A stretch of DNA of 64,000 nt from Pyrinomonadaceae bacterium. Its GTDB lineage: Bacteria; Acidobacteriota; Blastocatellia; Pyrinomonadales; Pyrinomonadaceae. The first letter of the stretch is position 1. Each line of letters begins with the position of its first letter. A program made the position numbers and the translations under genes. The notes under the pieces were generated by a model, which saw only the letters and a list, made by a program, of their open reading frames with translations, had not been told where the DNA came from and made no database searches. The DNA lies in NCBI GenBank assembly GCA_019694395.1, contig JAIBCC010000022.1, positions 49,111-113,110 on the forward strand. The letters are read 5' to 3'. This document shows, piece after piece, positions 1 to 8,942 of this stretch.

Positions 1-2
1 TT

Positions 3-500
3 TATCTGGAAGGCTTAAATGATAAAAGTAACCGAGTTAATGGCGAATCCGCTCTTGCTTTGGCGAAAACTAAAAGTCCAAAGGCATTTGATGCTCTGGT
101 CAAAATGGTTAATACCGATTCCTGGCATCAAAATTCACGAATTCAGGGTTTACAAGGTCTAGCCGAATTAGGAGATAAACGTGCACTTGATTTAGGGCTA
201 AAATATGCCAACGATAAAAATCAACCGGCACAGGTTCGCACCAATGCCCTTGGTATCATCGGGTCGATAGGAAAAGGTGATCCCCGCGCTTATCCTTTGA
301 TTTTTGAAAATTTCAAAAAAGCATTGGATGCCAATAATTTTAATTCGATATTCACTTTGACTCGAGCTTTTATAAGTCTAGCCGATCCGCGTGGACAAGA
401 AGCTTTTGATTTGCTCAAAAATAAATTCAAGGATAATCCGAATATAATTGGATTTGTTAATCAATTAGAAGGTCAATTCAAAGAAGCTATCAAGAAATAA
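3..500 (+). CDS. C-terminal part of an M1-family aminopeptidase (HEAT-like region), 5' end outside the window
   Basis: The frame is open from the first bases of the window, so the gene starts outside it; the TTG at 60 is an internal codon. The visible ~165 residues are helical HEAT-like repeats, with phrases such as ALALAKTKSPKAFDALVKM and GLQGLAELGDKRALDLGLKY. This is the style of the C-terminal superhelix following the zinc-peptidase core in bacterial M1 aminopeptidases. The HExxH catalytic part is not in view, so the enzyme name is inferred from the tail alone. A strong hairpin terminator follows 10 bases after the stop. It could instead be another HEAT-repeat protein. Confidence 0.6.
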   Translation, partial: YLEGLNDKSNRVNGESALALAKTKSPKAFDALVKMVNTDSWHQNSRIQGLQGLAELGDKRALDLGLKYANDKNQPAQVRTNALGIIGSIGKGDPRAYPLIFENFKKALDANNFNSIFTLTRAFISLADPRGQEAFDLLKNKFKDNPNIIGFVNQLEGQFKEAIKK

Positions 501-510
501 ATCAGCTTTA

Positions 511-560
511 AAAATAAGAAACACACTCCTTAACAAAAGTTTTGGAGTGTGTTTCTTATT
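511..560. terminator. Bidirectional intrinsic terminator between convergent genes
   Basis: A perfect 17-base inverted repeat (513-529 pairs with 544-560, containing GAAACACACTCC and its complement) encloses a 14-base loop and is bordered by A-rich and T-rich flanks. It lies between the plus-strand peptidase end and the stop of the minus-strand propeller gene, so it probably ends both transcripts. Confidence 0.85.
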
Positions 561-570
561 GTCGCAAAAC

Positions 571-1560
571 TTAATTTTTCAATTGTTTTAACATCAAACC
601 TTTTTCACCAACCGCCCAACTTACTTTTTTATCGGTAAAAAGTCCGTAAAGTGACTCCGTTGTCTGAGTATTGATCTTTGTCCAACTTTTTCCCTTATCT
701 TCGGTGCGTAAAATTGTGCCACCAACGCCAACAATATAACCTTGTTTGTCATTAATGAAATTCACCCGAAAGAATTTTTTGTTAACCGGACTGGCAATTT
801 TTTCCCAAGTTGCGCCGCCGTTTTCAGTTCGTAAAATTGTGCCTCTTCCCCCAACGACCACTCCGTTATTTGAATCCCGAAAATCAACATTGGATAAACT
901 TACATCCACCCCGGAATTTTGTTTTGCCCAGGTTTGTCCGCCGTCTTTGGAAAATAAAATAGTTCCCTTATCTCCTACGATCCAACCAGTTTCATCGTTT
1001 ACAAAATCTACATGAAAAAGTTCTATTTTCCCTGATGGAACAGTCACTTTTGTCCAGGTTTCCCCACTGTCCTGGGTTTGTAAAACCAAACCGTCAATGA
1101 CTTCTTCATCCTGATTGTTAATTGAACCTACGATCCAGCCTTTTTTCTTTCCACTAAATCGAACACTTAAAAATTCAGGAATTCGTCCGCTAAAATCAAT
1201 TGATTTGATAGCCTGATTTTCCCGCCAACTTTTACCACCGTCATTAGTTATAAAAATATGTTTTCCAACTAATAAATAGCCATTGTCTTCATTACGAAAA
1301 TAAATTTCATTTACATTATCATTGGTATTTAACGGCTGTTTCGTCCAGGTTTGTCCACCGTCATTTGTAAAAGCAAAAACCCCACCATCACCGCCAATAA
1401 ACCCTTTTTCCTGATTAGTAAAATAAACCGAAACTAAATCGGTTGAAAAAAACCGAAAAACCGGGCTCCAATTGTTTTGAGCGGGAACATTTTGTCCAAA
1501 AACAATCAAAACAATCGAAAAAAAGGCAATCTTAAAACCAAAAGATTTGAATAACCTCAT
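571..1560 (-). CDS. Secreted YCF48-like / BNR-repeat beta-propeller protein
   Basis: The 329-residue product starts at the ATG at 1560, preceded by AAGGAGAAAT. This gives a signal peptide (MRLFKSFGFK..., hydrophobic core, ending near VPAQ). A longer frame reaching 1620 has no such signal. The mature protein repeats about every 45-50 residues a blade with a FTNDGGQTW or LRTENGGATW motif, followed by a phrase such as GWIVGDKGTILFS. This is the Asp-box pattern of YCF48/PSII stability-factor-like and photosystem-assembly-like propellers. In non-photosynthetic bacteria these are periplasmic or exported proteins without an assigned reaction. No catalytic residues are evident. It lies 95 bases downstream of the VIT/VWA gene on the same strand. 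Confidence 0.8.
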   Translation of the reverse strand: MRLFKSFGFKIAFFSIVLIVFGQNVPAQNNWSPVFRFFSTDLVSVYFTNQEKGFIGGDGGVFAFTNDGGQTWTKQPLNTNDNVNEIYFRNEDNGYLLVGKHIFITNDGGKSWRENQAIKSIDFSGRIPEFLSVRFSGKKKGWIVGSINNQDEEVIDGLVLQTQDSGETWTKVTVPSGKIELFHVDFVNDETGWIVGDKGTILFSKDGGQTWAKQNSGVDVSLSNVDFRDSNNGVVVGGRGTILRTENGGATWEKIASPVNKKFFRVNFINDKQGYIVGVGGTILRTEDKGKSWTKINTQTTESLYGLFTDKKVSWAVGEKGLMLKQLKN

Positions 1561-1655
1561 ATTTCTCCTTAAACAAAAAATGGGGACATTTAACCAATAC
1601 ATTAAACTTTCTTTGGTCAAATGTCACCCGTTAGATGTTAAATTCTAAGAACGGT

Positions 1656-4016
1656 TTACTTAATTATTCGATAAACCTTTCCTTTCCAAACGACAACTAC
1701 TTGTTCCCCAAGCGAGAAATATTGAGCTAAATCTTTTTCTTTGGAAATCAAATCAAAGAATTCGTTTGAGGCAAATTTAAGTTTAACTTCCGGCAATTTC
1801 GCATCTTCCTTGAATTCGCCATCAATCCAGATTTGGTTTTCCATATAAAAGGTTTTAGTTCCAATCTTTTGAACGTTGCTCGCTTTCAGGATTTCATCGT
1901 CTTCTGCAGTTATTTTTTCAGCTTCTTTCTTAGCTTTTTGTTCCTTGCTAGATTTGACAGCCTCTTCACCGCTCACTATATATCCGGAATTCGGATCGCT
2001 CATTGAAGGTCTCGGAGTTGCCTTTGGTTTAGGAGCATTCCCTCTTCCTGAACCTTGTCCAACTATTCCATCAATCGTAGGGCTTTCATTCCTCAAAACC
2101 CTATCCTTGTCGGCTCGTGCTTGCATTGGCAAATCAACTACTTGTCGGTTATTTATATTATTTCCAACACTTCCATCCGTTGCCAAATACGAAGTATAAG
2201 GAGTGACTATTCCGTAACGAGTGCCCAAATCAACAATTTCATCACGAACTTCTTTGGTTTCACCATTTGCCCGAATTTGATCAATTAACCAACCAACTCT
2301 TCGGGTTGCCCACAAACGTGGGAGAAAATTGTTGTCTTCGGCACGAAGCGGAAATGCCAGATTGTCATAATTGAAAGTGCGAACTTCCTTTCCGTTTTTG
2401 CCGGTTAATTTGAGCGTGATGCTTTTTAAATCTGCTTCATTTTTATACCGACCGATCATCGTCAATTGAGTTCCACGGAAAATATCAGGAGTTTTTCGCG
2501 GATAAATCAATTCAGTTTTCACACTACCGAAATCTAAATCCAATCCGGTTAAAACCGGCGAATTTACTTTGGTGAAAAAATTTCCAACCTTCACCTCCAA
2601 ATCTTCCTTCGGTTCGACATAATCTGCCGTTCCCGAATTTTCCTCGGCGATTTTATCAAGCAGTTTAGTGTTGACATCATAACCAACCCCAAAGGTAAAA
2701 AGCCGCAATCCGTCTACTTTTATTTCCTGTGAATTTTTGATGATTTTTTCGACATTCGTCTCGCCAACGGTCGGTAAACCGTCGGTCATGAAAACAAGCA
2801 ATTTCGGACGGTCTGAGCTATCAAATTGTTTAAGAGCGGCGCGGAGTGCATCATTAATATTTGTTCCACCTGTTGGAGTTAGCTTTTTAACAAAGTCTTC
2901 GCCGCGTTTCCGTCCATCGGAATTAGCGGAAATTAAACCGCTTTCCATCAAATGCTCTTCCCCTGCAAAATTTATGACATTGAACCTGTCGCCATCACGC
3001 AAATTTTTGATGCCGAATAACAATGCCGCGCGGGCTTTTTCCATTTTGCCTTCATCTGCCATTGAACCTGATGTATCAAGCACAAAAACAATGTCTTTGG
3101 CGGCAATTTCAGAATCTAAAACTTTATCTTTTGGCGAAAGCAGGAGCAGAAAATAACCGTCTTTACCGGGTTCACGGTAAGTTACCAGGGACATACCGAA
3201 ATCGTTATTGGAAAGACCGTAAAACAATTGGAAATCCTGATCTTTCCCGTTTGATTCAAACGTCATTGTGGCTTTGTTTTCGCCTGTGTGATTGATGTCA
3301 ATGTTATGAGTCGGAGAATAAATATTGCGTAAGGCTTGCGGTGCTGCAATTTCAATTTTACCTGAAACTGTTCCAACTTTGTCAGGACGTTTTTTCCCCT
3401 GATAATCCACATTGCTCATCATGGGCACAGGTTGATTGATTGCCCAAGCCCGATTCCCTGTTCCGAGTGGGTAACGATAAGCCACCGTTCCCGATTCGGC
3501 TTTCAAAACCTGCGAATAACTTAGTTCTAATTTTTTATCGGAGTTTGGCGGAATTGGGAAAATCGAGGCTTGAAAAAGGTCTTTTCCGGCATATTCAAGC
3601 AAGCCCGGATCCCGTTGACGGCGAACAATTTCATCATAAATCCTTCGTGCTTCCTCGCGGCTTCGCACTTCACCAACGAGTTTTTTTCCATTTTCCCAAA
3701 TTGCAAATTCTACGATCGAGGCATTCTCCGGAATTGGGAAAAAATAAGTTCCTTCAAGGGTGTAAGGTGTGTCATTGCGAAAGACTTGTTCAACGTGGGT
3801 AGTGGCAACTTGCCCGTTGATCTTGACATCCACATTTATAGATTTAATCGGCAAAATGTTCGGAACCGGAACAGGGCGCGGTCGCGGAATCGGTTGACAA
3901 GGGCGAATATCGCAAACAATCGGCACAACCGTTCCTTGTGCATTTGTCGAAATAAAAGCAAAAATGCCTATCAAGATGGTAAAGAACAAACTCGTAATAT
4001 GCTTAATTTTCATCAT
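1656..4016 (-). CDS. Secreted VIT and von Willebrand factor A domain protein
   Basis: The 786-residue product begins with a signal peptide (MMKIKHITSLFFTILIGIFA...NAQG). A Pro-rich linker with several CDIRPCQPIPRP-like residues follows. A VIT (inter-alpha-trypsin) domain spans about residues 55-170 (VFRNDTPYTLEGTYFFPIPE is typical). A VWA domain spans about 300-480, with an intact MIDAS: DTSGSM, then TGGTNIN, and FMTDGLPT. The C-terminal part has a charged Lys/Glu segment and a final compact domain. Proteins of this family are usually exported and bind partners through the metal site. ATGATG at the start follows a GAGG-containing leader. Inferred role: an envelope or surface scaffold protein; no enzymatic role is visible. 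Confidence 0.9.
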   Translation of the reverse strand: MMKIKHITSLFFTILIGIFAFISTNAQGTVVPIVCDIRPCQPIPRPRPVPVPNILPIKSINVDVKINGQVATTHVEQVFRNDTPYTLEGTYFFPIPENASIVEFAIWENGKKLVGEVRSREEARRIYDEIVRRQRDPGLLEYAGKDLFQASIFPIPPNSDKKLELSYSQVLKAESGTVAYRYPLGTGNRAWAINQPVPMMSNVDYQGKKRPDKVGTVSGKIEIAAPQALRNIYSPTHNIDINHTGENKATMTFESNGKDQDFQLFYGLSNNDFGMSLVTYREPGKDGYFLLLLSPKDKVLDSEIAAKDIVFVLDTSGSMADEGKMEKARAALLFGIKNLRDGDRFNVINFAGEEHLMESGLISANSDGRKRGEDFVKKLTPTGGTNINDALRAALKQFDSSDRPKLLVFMTDGLPTVGETNVEKIIKNSQEIKVDGLRLFTFGVGYDVNTKLLDKIAEENSGTADYVEPKEDLEVKVGNFFTKVNSPVLTGLDLDFGSVKTELIYPRKTPDIFRGTQLTMIGRYKNEADLKSITLKLTGKNGKEVRTFNYDNLAFPLRAEDNNFLPRLWATRRVGWLIDQIRANGETKEVRDEIVDLGTRYGIVTPYTSYLATDGSVGNNINNRQVVDLPMQARADKDRVLRNESPTIDGIVGQGSGRGNAPKPKATPRPSMSDPNSGYIVSGEEAVKSSKEQKAKKEAEKITAEDDEILKASNVQKIGTKTFYMENQIWIDGEFKEDAKLPEVKLKFASNEFFDLISKEKDLAQYFSLGEQVVVVWKGKVYRIIK

Positions 4017-4126
4017 TTAACCTCATAAATCACGCGGAGAAGAATTTCGCGTTTATTTGTTTGACGTTATAAGGAACGAGGTTAGTTGCTCTAACTTGCA
4101 GAAATAATTTGAAAAAGTTTAAAGGT

Positions 4127-4193
4127 GAAAGAATGAAAAAGGTAAATGTTTGCAAAAACCCAAACTTTTTCACTTTTTACCTTTTTCACTTTC
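4127..4193. terminator. Imperfect long inverted repeat, probable terminator/attenuator
   Basis: The segment GAAAGAATGAAAAAGGTAAA (4127-4146) pairs with TTTTTACCTTTTTCACTTTC (4174-4193) over about 18 bases with small mismatches. The right arm overlaps the last codons of the small minus-strand gene ending at 4170. For minus-strand transcripts, the hairpin lies between that gene and the VIT/VWA gene. Confidence 0.55.
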
Positions 4194-4484
4194 CAATTCT
4201 TTAAAACCATCTCGGTCATAGACCTCATTTTTTTCAGTTTTATCCGAAAGCAAATCGCCGGTAAATAATTCCACAACATTTTTTGCTGTTCCAATTACCG
4301 GAATCGCATCCAATCCTGAATTGATAACGCCTTTGACCACGCCTTTTTTCTTGATGTCATAACCAACTAAACCCACAGTCAAAATTCCGCCGATAACCGG
4401 AACAGCTTTTCCGATTCTTTTGACCACATGCCAACCGCCTGCTTCCACGGCTTTTCTTTTCAGACTTTTTCTCTTTTTTTCCAT
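4170..4484 (-). CDS. Small Gly-rich, hydrophobic protein of unknown function
   Basis: The 104-residue product has a very basic N-terminus (MEKKRKSLKRKAVEAGG). Two Gly-rich hydrophobic stretches follow (VPVIGGILTVGLVGYDI and SGLDAIPVIGTAKNVVELF), and then an acidic/basic tail. The repeated phrase VPVIG/IPVIG resembles the amphipathic hydrophobic regions of pore-forming or toxin-associated proteins, but this is only a resemblance. No signal peptide is evident. It lies divergent from the degenerate ABC ATPase gene, with starts 80 bases apart. The family is not recognised. Confidence 0.55.
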   Translation of the reverse strand: MEKKRKSLKRKAVEAGGWHVVKRIGKAVPVIGGILTVGLVGYDIKKKGVVKGVINSGLDAIPVIGTAKNVVELFTGDLLSDKTEKNEVYDRDGFKELESEKGKK

Positions 4485-4563
4485 AATCCTTTATTGCTAC
4501 TTGCACGAATTAGATGCTAGAAAGCATACTTTTATTTTATCAGATTTTGTAAACCGCAAAATT

Positions 4564-5529
4564 ATGACATTAAAAATCTCTAAACTTTCCAAAAGATTTA
4601 ATAATAACTGGATTTTCCGCGATATTTCTCTAGAGGTGCAAAAAGGCGAAATCCTGGGAATCATCAGTGAAAACTCCCATGGTAAAACAACTTTGCTGAA
4701 ACTGATCCATGGTTCAGAAACAGCGAATTCCGGTGAGATCAGCTTTAATGGTAAGGATTTAACTGCCACTAAAGAACGGGGATTTACCTTCACCAATAAT
4801 CAAAATTCAAAGGGTTGGAAAAGCATTTTTGCTTCAAACGATTCGCAATTATCTGAAAGCCAAAAACAAATTGAAATTGTTGATCGTCAAATAGAAACCG
4901 CCAATTCAGTTTTATTACTTGATAATCCATTTTCAAACCTCGACCAATTTCAAAAAGCAAAACTCGTTGAAAAATTAAAATCCGTTGTCAAAGAAAAACA
5001 ACTAACCGTAATCTTAACAACCAATTGCCAGGAGGAAGCATTTACCACTTGCGACAAAATCGCTGTCCTTTTCAATGGCTACCTTTCTCAAATTGCTTCC
5101 CCCCGTGAAATTTACGAAAATCCGGAAACTGTTGCCGTAGCGCGGGCTTTGGGACGCTGCAATCTAATTGTTTCCCGCCGAATAACCTTTAATAATGAGC
5201 CTGATTTGGAATTTCAGACTTTAGTCGGGGATCACCGGATTCGAATTGATAAAATTGAAAAGTCTGTAGTTGGAGCAATTACAAACAATGTTTCACTGGC
5301 AATCCGTCCTGAACATATTTCCATTTCTTTTGGTGCATCTTTTCCGGAAGATAATTTGTTAAAAGCCGAAATCGCAGAAATTGAATATCAAGGGGCAACT
5401 ACACGGATTAAACTAAATGCCAATGGTCTGATTTTAGAAGCCTTGGTTTTGCGATTAGTCGGTTTAAATATCGGTGATGCGTGTATGGTTGGACTGCCGC
5501 GAGATAGAATTTTGGTTTTAAAAGATTAA
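4564..5529 (+). CDS. Degenerate ABC-type ATPase with MalK/PotA-like C-terminal domain
   Basis: The ATG at 4564 (MTLKISKLSKRF) is chosen because homology begins there; the frame runs open further upstream. The 321 residues show an ABC N-terminus, a degraded Walker A (ISENSHGKTTLL, lacking the usual glycines), LSESQ in place of LSGGQ, LLLDNPFSNLD in place of LLLDEP, and TTNCQEEA in place of TTHDQEEA. Only about 70 residues separate Walker A from Walker B, so the Q-loop and helical subdomain are largely missing. A TOBE/MOP-like region of ~110 residues follows (LAIRPEHISISF, GDACMVGLPRDRILVL). No permease gene is adjacent. Inference: it no longer hydrolyses ATP, and is either decaying or repurposed as a regulatory or binding protein. 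Confidence 0.75.
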   Translation: MTLKISKLSKRFNNNWIFRDISLEVQKGEILGIISENSHGKTTLLKLIHGSETANSGEISFNGKDLTATKERGFTFTNNQNSKGWKSIFASNDSQLSESQKQIEIVDRQIETANSVLLLDNPFSNLDQFQKAKLVEKLKSVVKEKQLTVILTTNCQEEAFTTCDKIAVLFNGYLSQIASPREIYENPETVAVARALGRCNLIVSRRITFNNEPDLEFQTLVGDHRIRIDKIEKSVVGAITNNVSLAIRPEHISISFGASFPEDNLLKAEIAEIEYQGATTRIKLNANGLILEALVLRLVGLNIGDACMVGLPRDRILVLKD

Positions 5530-5532
5530 GAC

Positions 5533-6594
5533 TCAATTCTTCATCAACATTTCATTCAATTTTGCATTTATTATTTTTTCGTCTTTATTTTCAAACGACT
5601 TATCAATAAAAGCGATTTTCCCTTTTCTGTCAACAATTACCGTAACCCGATTATTATAACCGTTTGGGTTAAAGCTGTTATATTTCAATGAAATTGAGTA
5701 ATCTGGATCATTTGCATAAATGATATTCCTAGTGTTCAAAAGCCTTTGCCAATTGTATAAAATTGCTTGGGTTGAGTTTGAAATTAGAATCTTTTTAGCC
5801 TCCTCTTTTGCCAAACTTTTCTTATCCAGCAAATCAATTTGAATGAAACATGAAGTTGATTGAATACTAAAAGGCGAGGACGAAGGAGAATTTAACAAAA
5901 GCCCCAAATCATTCTTTTTCAGAATTTGACCGCTGAAAGCCGCCGGATAAAAAGAAATCAACACGACCTTTCCCCGCAAATCCGAAAGTTTTTGACTTTC
6001 ATTGATTGAAAAATCCGGCGCAGTTTCTCCGACTTTCAATTCTTTTATATCAGCTTTAATTTTTACATTTGAACCAATTCCGTTTAATTCTTTCAGTTTA
6101 TTTTCCAGAGGTTTCAGATGTTCGCCTTGGGCACGGTATTTGTTGTCTATTAAGGTAATTGTGTTTGATGAATCCAGCAAAACCACCGTTGAATCGGCAT
6201 TTTTTGAACTCGGTTTCGGAATGCCGAAAGTATCAAAATATTTTCCTCCTTCATCGTAAATTACATTCATCTTTCCGAAGATATTTTGCATACTTTGTGC
6301 AGCATTGACCTTATCCCTGACGATAAAAAAGATTTTGGTTTTTGGTAATTTTGGCAAATTATCAAAGGCAAGCTGACGGTCGAAATAGTAGTAAAATGAT
6401 TGAGTTAGCATGCTTGCATACTCACAATCCTCGGTCAGAGATGGGATGAAAACAATAATTGTATTGTCGGTCGGAGTATTTTCGGTAGTAATTTTCTCCA
6501 GCGGAAACTTTTGACCAACTTCCAAAGAATCTGCATTTACTGCAAAAGCTGAAAAGAAAACAAAAATTAATAAACTAAATAATCTTTTCATCAA
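5533..6594 (-). CDS. Secreted AhpC/TSA-fold protein lacking the peroxidatic cysteine
   Basis: The 353-residue product carries a signal peptide (MMKRLFSLLIFVFFSAFAVNA). It appears to have two thioredoxin-fold halves. The first (~25-165) reads VGQKFPLEKITTEN...IIVFIPS. The second (~185-350) has VGETAPDFSINESQKLSDLRGKVV and then SFYPAAFSGQ, where catalytic peroxiredoxins have FYPxxFTPxC. The Cys position is therefore not occupied, so peroxidase activity is doubtful. Similar exported proteins occur in Acidobacteriota. It is convergent with the ABC-like gene (3-base gap) and lies 24 bases downstream of preT. Confidence 0.7.
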   Translation of the reverse strand: MMKRLFSLLIFVFFSAFAVNADSLEVGQKFPLEKITTENTPTDNTIIVFIPSLTEDCEYASMLTQSFYYYFDRQLAFDNLPKLPKTKIFFIVRDKVNAAQSMQNIFGKMNVIYDEGGKYFDTFGIPKPSSKNADSTVVLLDSSNTITLIDNKYRAQGEHLKPLENKLKELNGIGSNVKIKADIKELKVGETAPDFSINESQKLSDLRGKVVLISFYPAAFSGQILKKNDLGLLLNSPSSSPFSIQSTSCFIQIDLLDKKSLAKEEAKKILISNSTQAILYNWQRLLNTRNIIYANDPDYSISLKYNSFNPNGYNNRVTVIVDRKGKIAFIDKSFENKDEKIINAKLNEMLMKN

Positions 6595-6618
6595 TAAACT
6601 CCTTTTAAGTTTGAAGCT

Positions 6619-7911
6619 TTAGCTTCCCGCAAAAGTTGCTTTTTCACCAAATAAACTTTCGTGAATTCCGATCGCTGCTTTTTTGCCCATTTGGGCGGCA
6701 TCAACTGCCTCAGCGCCGCCATTGACGCAATCGCCCCCCGCAAAAACTTTTGGATTGGAGGTTTGCATTGATTCATTGACGGCAACGCGACCTTTTTCGT
6801 CTAAATTTAATCCAAGCTGATGCAAAAATTCGATTTGTTTTTGCTGACCAATGGCTTTGATTACCAAATCACAAGCTATTTCGACTTCTGTTCCATCAAC
6901 TTTTTTGCACTTTAAACCTGTTACATTTCCGGTTCCTAAAATTTCGATCGGCGTGTGCTGCCAAGCAAATTCAATCGCGTCGGATTTTGCCAAATCAATT
7001 TCGTAATCGTAAGCCGGGGCATCTTTTTCGGTGCGTCGATAGACTAAAATCGCTTTTTCCGCGCCAAGCCTTTTCGCCTGTGTAACGGCATCAATCGCTG
7101 TATTTCCCGCGCCGATAACGGCAACAATTTTTCCCAACGGAACGGATTGCCAATTACGGGTTTTGATTTTTTCGATAAAATGCAGGGCATCAATCACTCC
7201 TTCTTTGTCTTCGCCCGAAATATTGAGATTATTGGTTTTACCAAGTCCGACTCCAACAAAAACCGTATCGTGTTTGGTTAAAAGCTTTTCCAAATTCGTA
7301 ATTTCCGTGTTTAGTTTAAACTCAACGCCCAACTTTTCAACCTGTTTTACTTCCGCTAACGAATGCGGCTGAGTCATTTTGTATTCAGCCATTCCATAGG
7401 TATCAAGTCCGCCCGCTAATTCGCGTTTTTCATAAACCGTAACGGCATAACCTAAACGGGCTAAATAAGTTGCACAAGATAAACCGGCGGGACCTGAACC
7501 GATAATTCCGACAGATTTACCGTTTGTCGCACCTTTTTCAAACAAAGTTTTGCCTGATTGCAAAGTATGTTCGGTTGCGTAACGCTGTAATCTTCCGATT
7601 TGAATCGGCTGTTTTACCAAAGTTTTTTCCACACACGCCCCTTCGCAAAGGACTTCAACCGGGCAGACTTTCGCACAACTTGAGCCAATCGGATTGGCAT
7701 CAAAAATGACTTTTGCCGAACCGACCAAATTTCCCGAAGCTATTTTTTTGATGAACGCCGGCACGTCAATGTGGGTTGGACAAGCATGTGTGCAGGGTGC
7801 GTCGTAACAAAAAAGACAGCGATTGGCTTCTAAAATTGCTTCGGGTTGAGTCAAAAGCGGATGAATTTCCGCAAAATTTTGTTCGATTTGTTCAAAAGAA
7901 ATTTCTGCCAT
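6619..7911 (-). CDS. preT: NAD-dependent dihydropyrimidine dehydrogenase, PreT-like subunit
   Basis: The 430-residue product matches the length and layout of PreT and the GltD-like flavoprotein module. An N-terminal Fe-S domain has CLFCYDAPCTHACP and SSCAKVCPVEVLCEGAC. An FAD-binding motif reads GIIGSGPAGLSCATYLARLG, and a second dinucleotide motif reads AVIGAGNTAIDAVTQAKRLG. In PreTA this subunit takes electrons from NAD(P)H for reduction of uracil/thymine to the 5,6-dihydro form by PreA. PreA is not found in this window. The assignment to PreT rather than a glutamate synthase small subunit rests on the hydantoinase, beta-ureidopropionase, MmsA and nucleobase transporter genes nearby. Confidence 0.82.
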   Translation of the reverse strand: MAEISFEQIEQNFAEIHPLLTQPEAILEANRCLFCYDAPCTHACPTHIDVPAFIKKIASGNLVGSAKVIFDANPIGSSCAKVCPVEVLCEGACVEKTLVKQPIQIGRLQRYATEHTLQSGKTLFEKGATNGKSVGIIGSGPAGLSCATYLARLGYAVTVYEKRELAGGLDTYGMAEYKMTQPHSLAEVKQVEKLGVEFKLNTEITNLEKLLTKHDTVFVGVGLGKTNNLNISGEDKEGVIDALHFIEKIKTRNWQSVPLGKIVAVIGAGNTAIDAVTQAKRLGAEKAILVYRRTEKDAPAYDYEIDLAKSDAIEFAWQHTPIEILGTGNVTGLKCKKVDGTEVEIACDLVIKAIGQQKQIEFLHQLGLNLDEKGRVAVNESMQTSNPKVFAGGDCVNGGAEAVDAAQMGKKAAIGIHESLFGEKATFAGS

Positions 7912-7986
7912 ATTTTTACCGATTTTGGTTGTCTGTTGATTTTAGTTTCTCCATTAATTTTACCATTTAGTCAAAAGTAATGGTGG

Positions 7987-8535
7987 CTAATTTGCTCTAA
8001 CATTTCCATCATCCCTAACCTGTGCCGGAATTGAATTAATTAAACTCCAAATTTCCTCACGTTCCTGAATCAGCGGCGGAATAATTGCTTTTCCATCTGC
8101 AAAAACTAATTCAAGTTGGTTATCTTTGATTATCCGACTAACACCCCCGGCTCGAGTGTGTTTTGAAACGTGGTCAATATAATGTAGATTTTCCCACAAA
8201 AATTTGCGCCCCTTCGAGGATTTTACACCAGTTATATCCAGGGACTTTACCAATTTTTGTTGGGTGAAAATGCCAACAAGAATGATAATTAGACAAGGAA
8301 ACAACAAAACTCCGCTGCAAAGTAAAATTCCGCCCCAAGTTGCCCCTTGAGTGGCTGAACCAATCAATTTCAAAAAAATCAAACAACCGGTAATCAAAAG
8401 CGGGATACTTAAAAGCAAAGCGTAAATGGTAATTCTTCCAATGCGCGAAGAAAAATGAACTTTTATCTCAACCGGTTGAGCCAAATTTTGCTTTGCCCAA
8501 TTAACAACTGGCTGATTGTAAAATTGATTTTGCAA
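7987..8535 (-). CDS. Small two-span membrane protein, unknown function
   Basis: The 182-residue product has two hydrophobic segments (about residues 36-57, YALLLSIPLLITGCLIFL, and 68-90, WGGILLCSGVLLFPCLIIIL). A soluble C-terminal part follows, resembling a bPH-like fold (GRKFLWENLHYIDHVSKH, then LELVFADGKAIIPPLI and EIWSLINSIP). It starts 20 bases after the stop of the RidA-like gene and is probably in its operon. No function is assigned. Confidence 0.7.
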   Translation of the reverse strand: MQNQFYNQPVVNWAKQNLAQPVEIKVHFSSRIGRITIYALLLSIPLLITGCLIFLKLIGSATQGATWGGILLCSGVLLFPCLIIILVGIFTQQKLVKSLDITGVKSSKGRKFLWENLHYIDHVSKHTRAGGVSRIIKDNQLELVFADGKAIIPPLIQEREEIWSLINSIPAQVRDDGNVRAN

Positions 8536-8555
8536 TATTTGCCCCCCTAGTGCTT

Positions 8556-8942
8556 TTAGAGTTCGGCATCAGCCTCAATTTCGATTAACATTCGTGGATC
8601 AATCAATTTTGAAACCTCGACCATGGTTGTCGCGGGCATTATTTCGCCGAAAAATTCGCCGTGCGCTTTTCCAAATTCTTCCCAACGAGAAATGTCGGTC
8701 ACAAACATCCGCGTCCGCACTACATTTTCAAGTGTTGCATCTAAAGCATTTAATGCCTTTTCGATGTTTTTGATAGTTTGCACCGTTTGTGAATAAGCAT
8801 CACCAACGCCGACTATTTCGGAATTTTCATTGGTTGCTGTTGTTCCCGTAACATAAATCCGCAAACCGACTTTGACTGCCCGCGAATAGCCGACAATTTT
8901 TTCCCATTTTGCGCCTGAAGAATATTTTTGTCTTTCCTGCAT
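8556..8942 (-). CDS. RidA/YjgF family enamine/imine deaminase (RutC-like)
   Basis: The 128-residue product is of normal RidA length. Key features are the conserved Arg-containing LIDPRMLIEIEADAEL at the C-terminus and VRTRMFVTDISRWEEFG in the middle. Family members hydrolyse reactive enamine/imine intermediates or, as RutC, act in pyrimidine breakdown. Its ATG lies directly after the stop (TAA-ATG) of the upstream secreted-protein gene, so translation is probably coupled. Presence within the pyrimidine region suggests clean-up of reactive intermediates there, which is inferred. Confidence 0.88.
   Translation of the reverse strand: MQERQKYSSGAKWEKIVGYSRAVKVGLRIYVTGTTATNENSEIVGVGDAYSQTVQTIKNIEKALNALDATLENVVRTRMFVTDISRWEEFGKAHGEFFGEIMPATTMVEVSKLIDPRMLIEIEADAEL

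Noticed and set aside
746..1015. Plus-strand open frame over the propeller gene
   Set aside because: It lies inside the minus-strand propeller coding region, has no signal or motif, and is the expected shadow of a repetitive gene.
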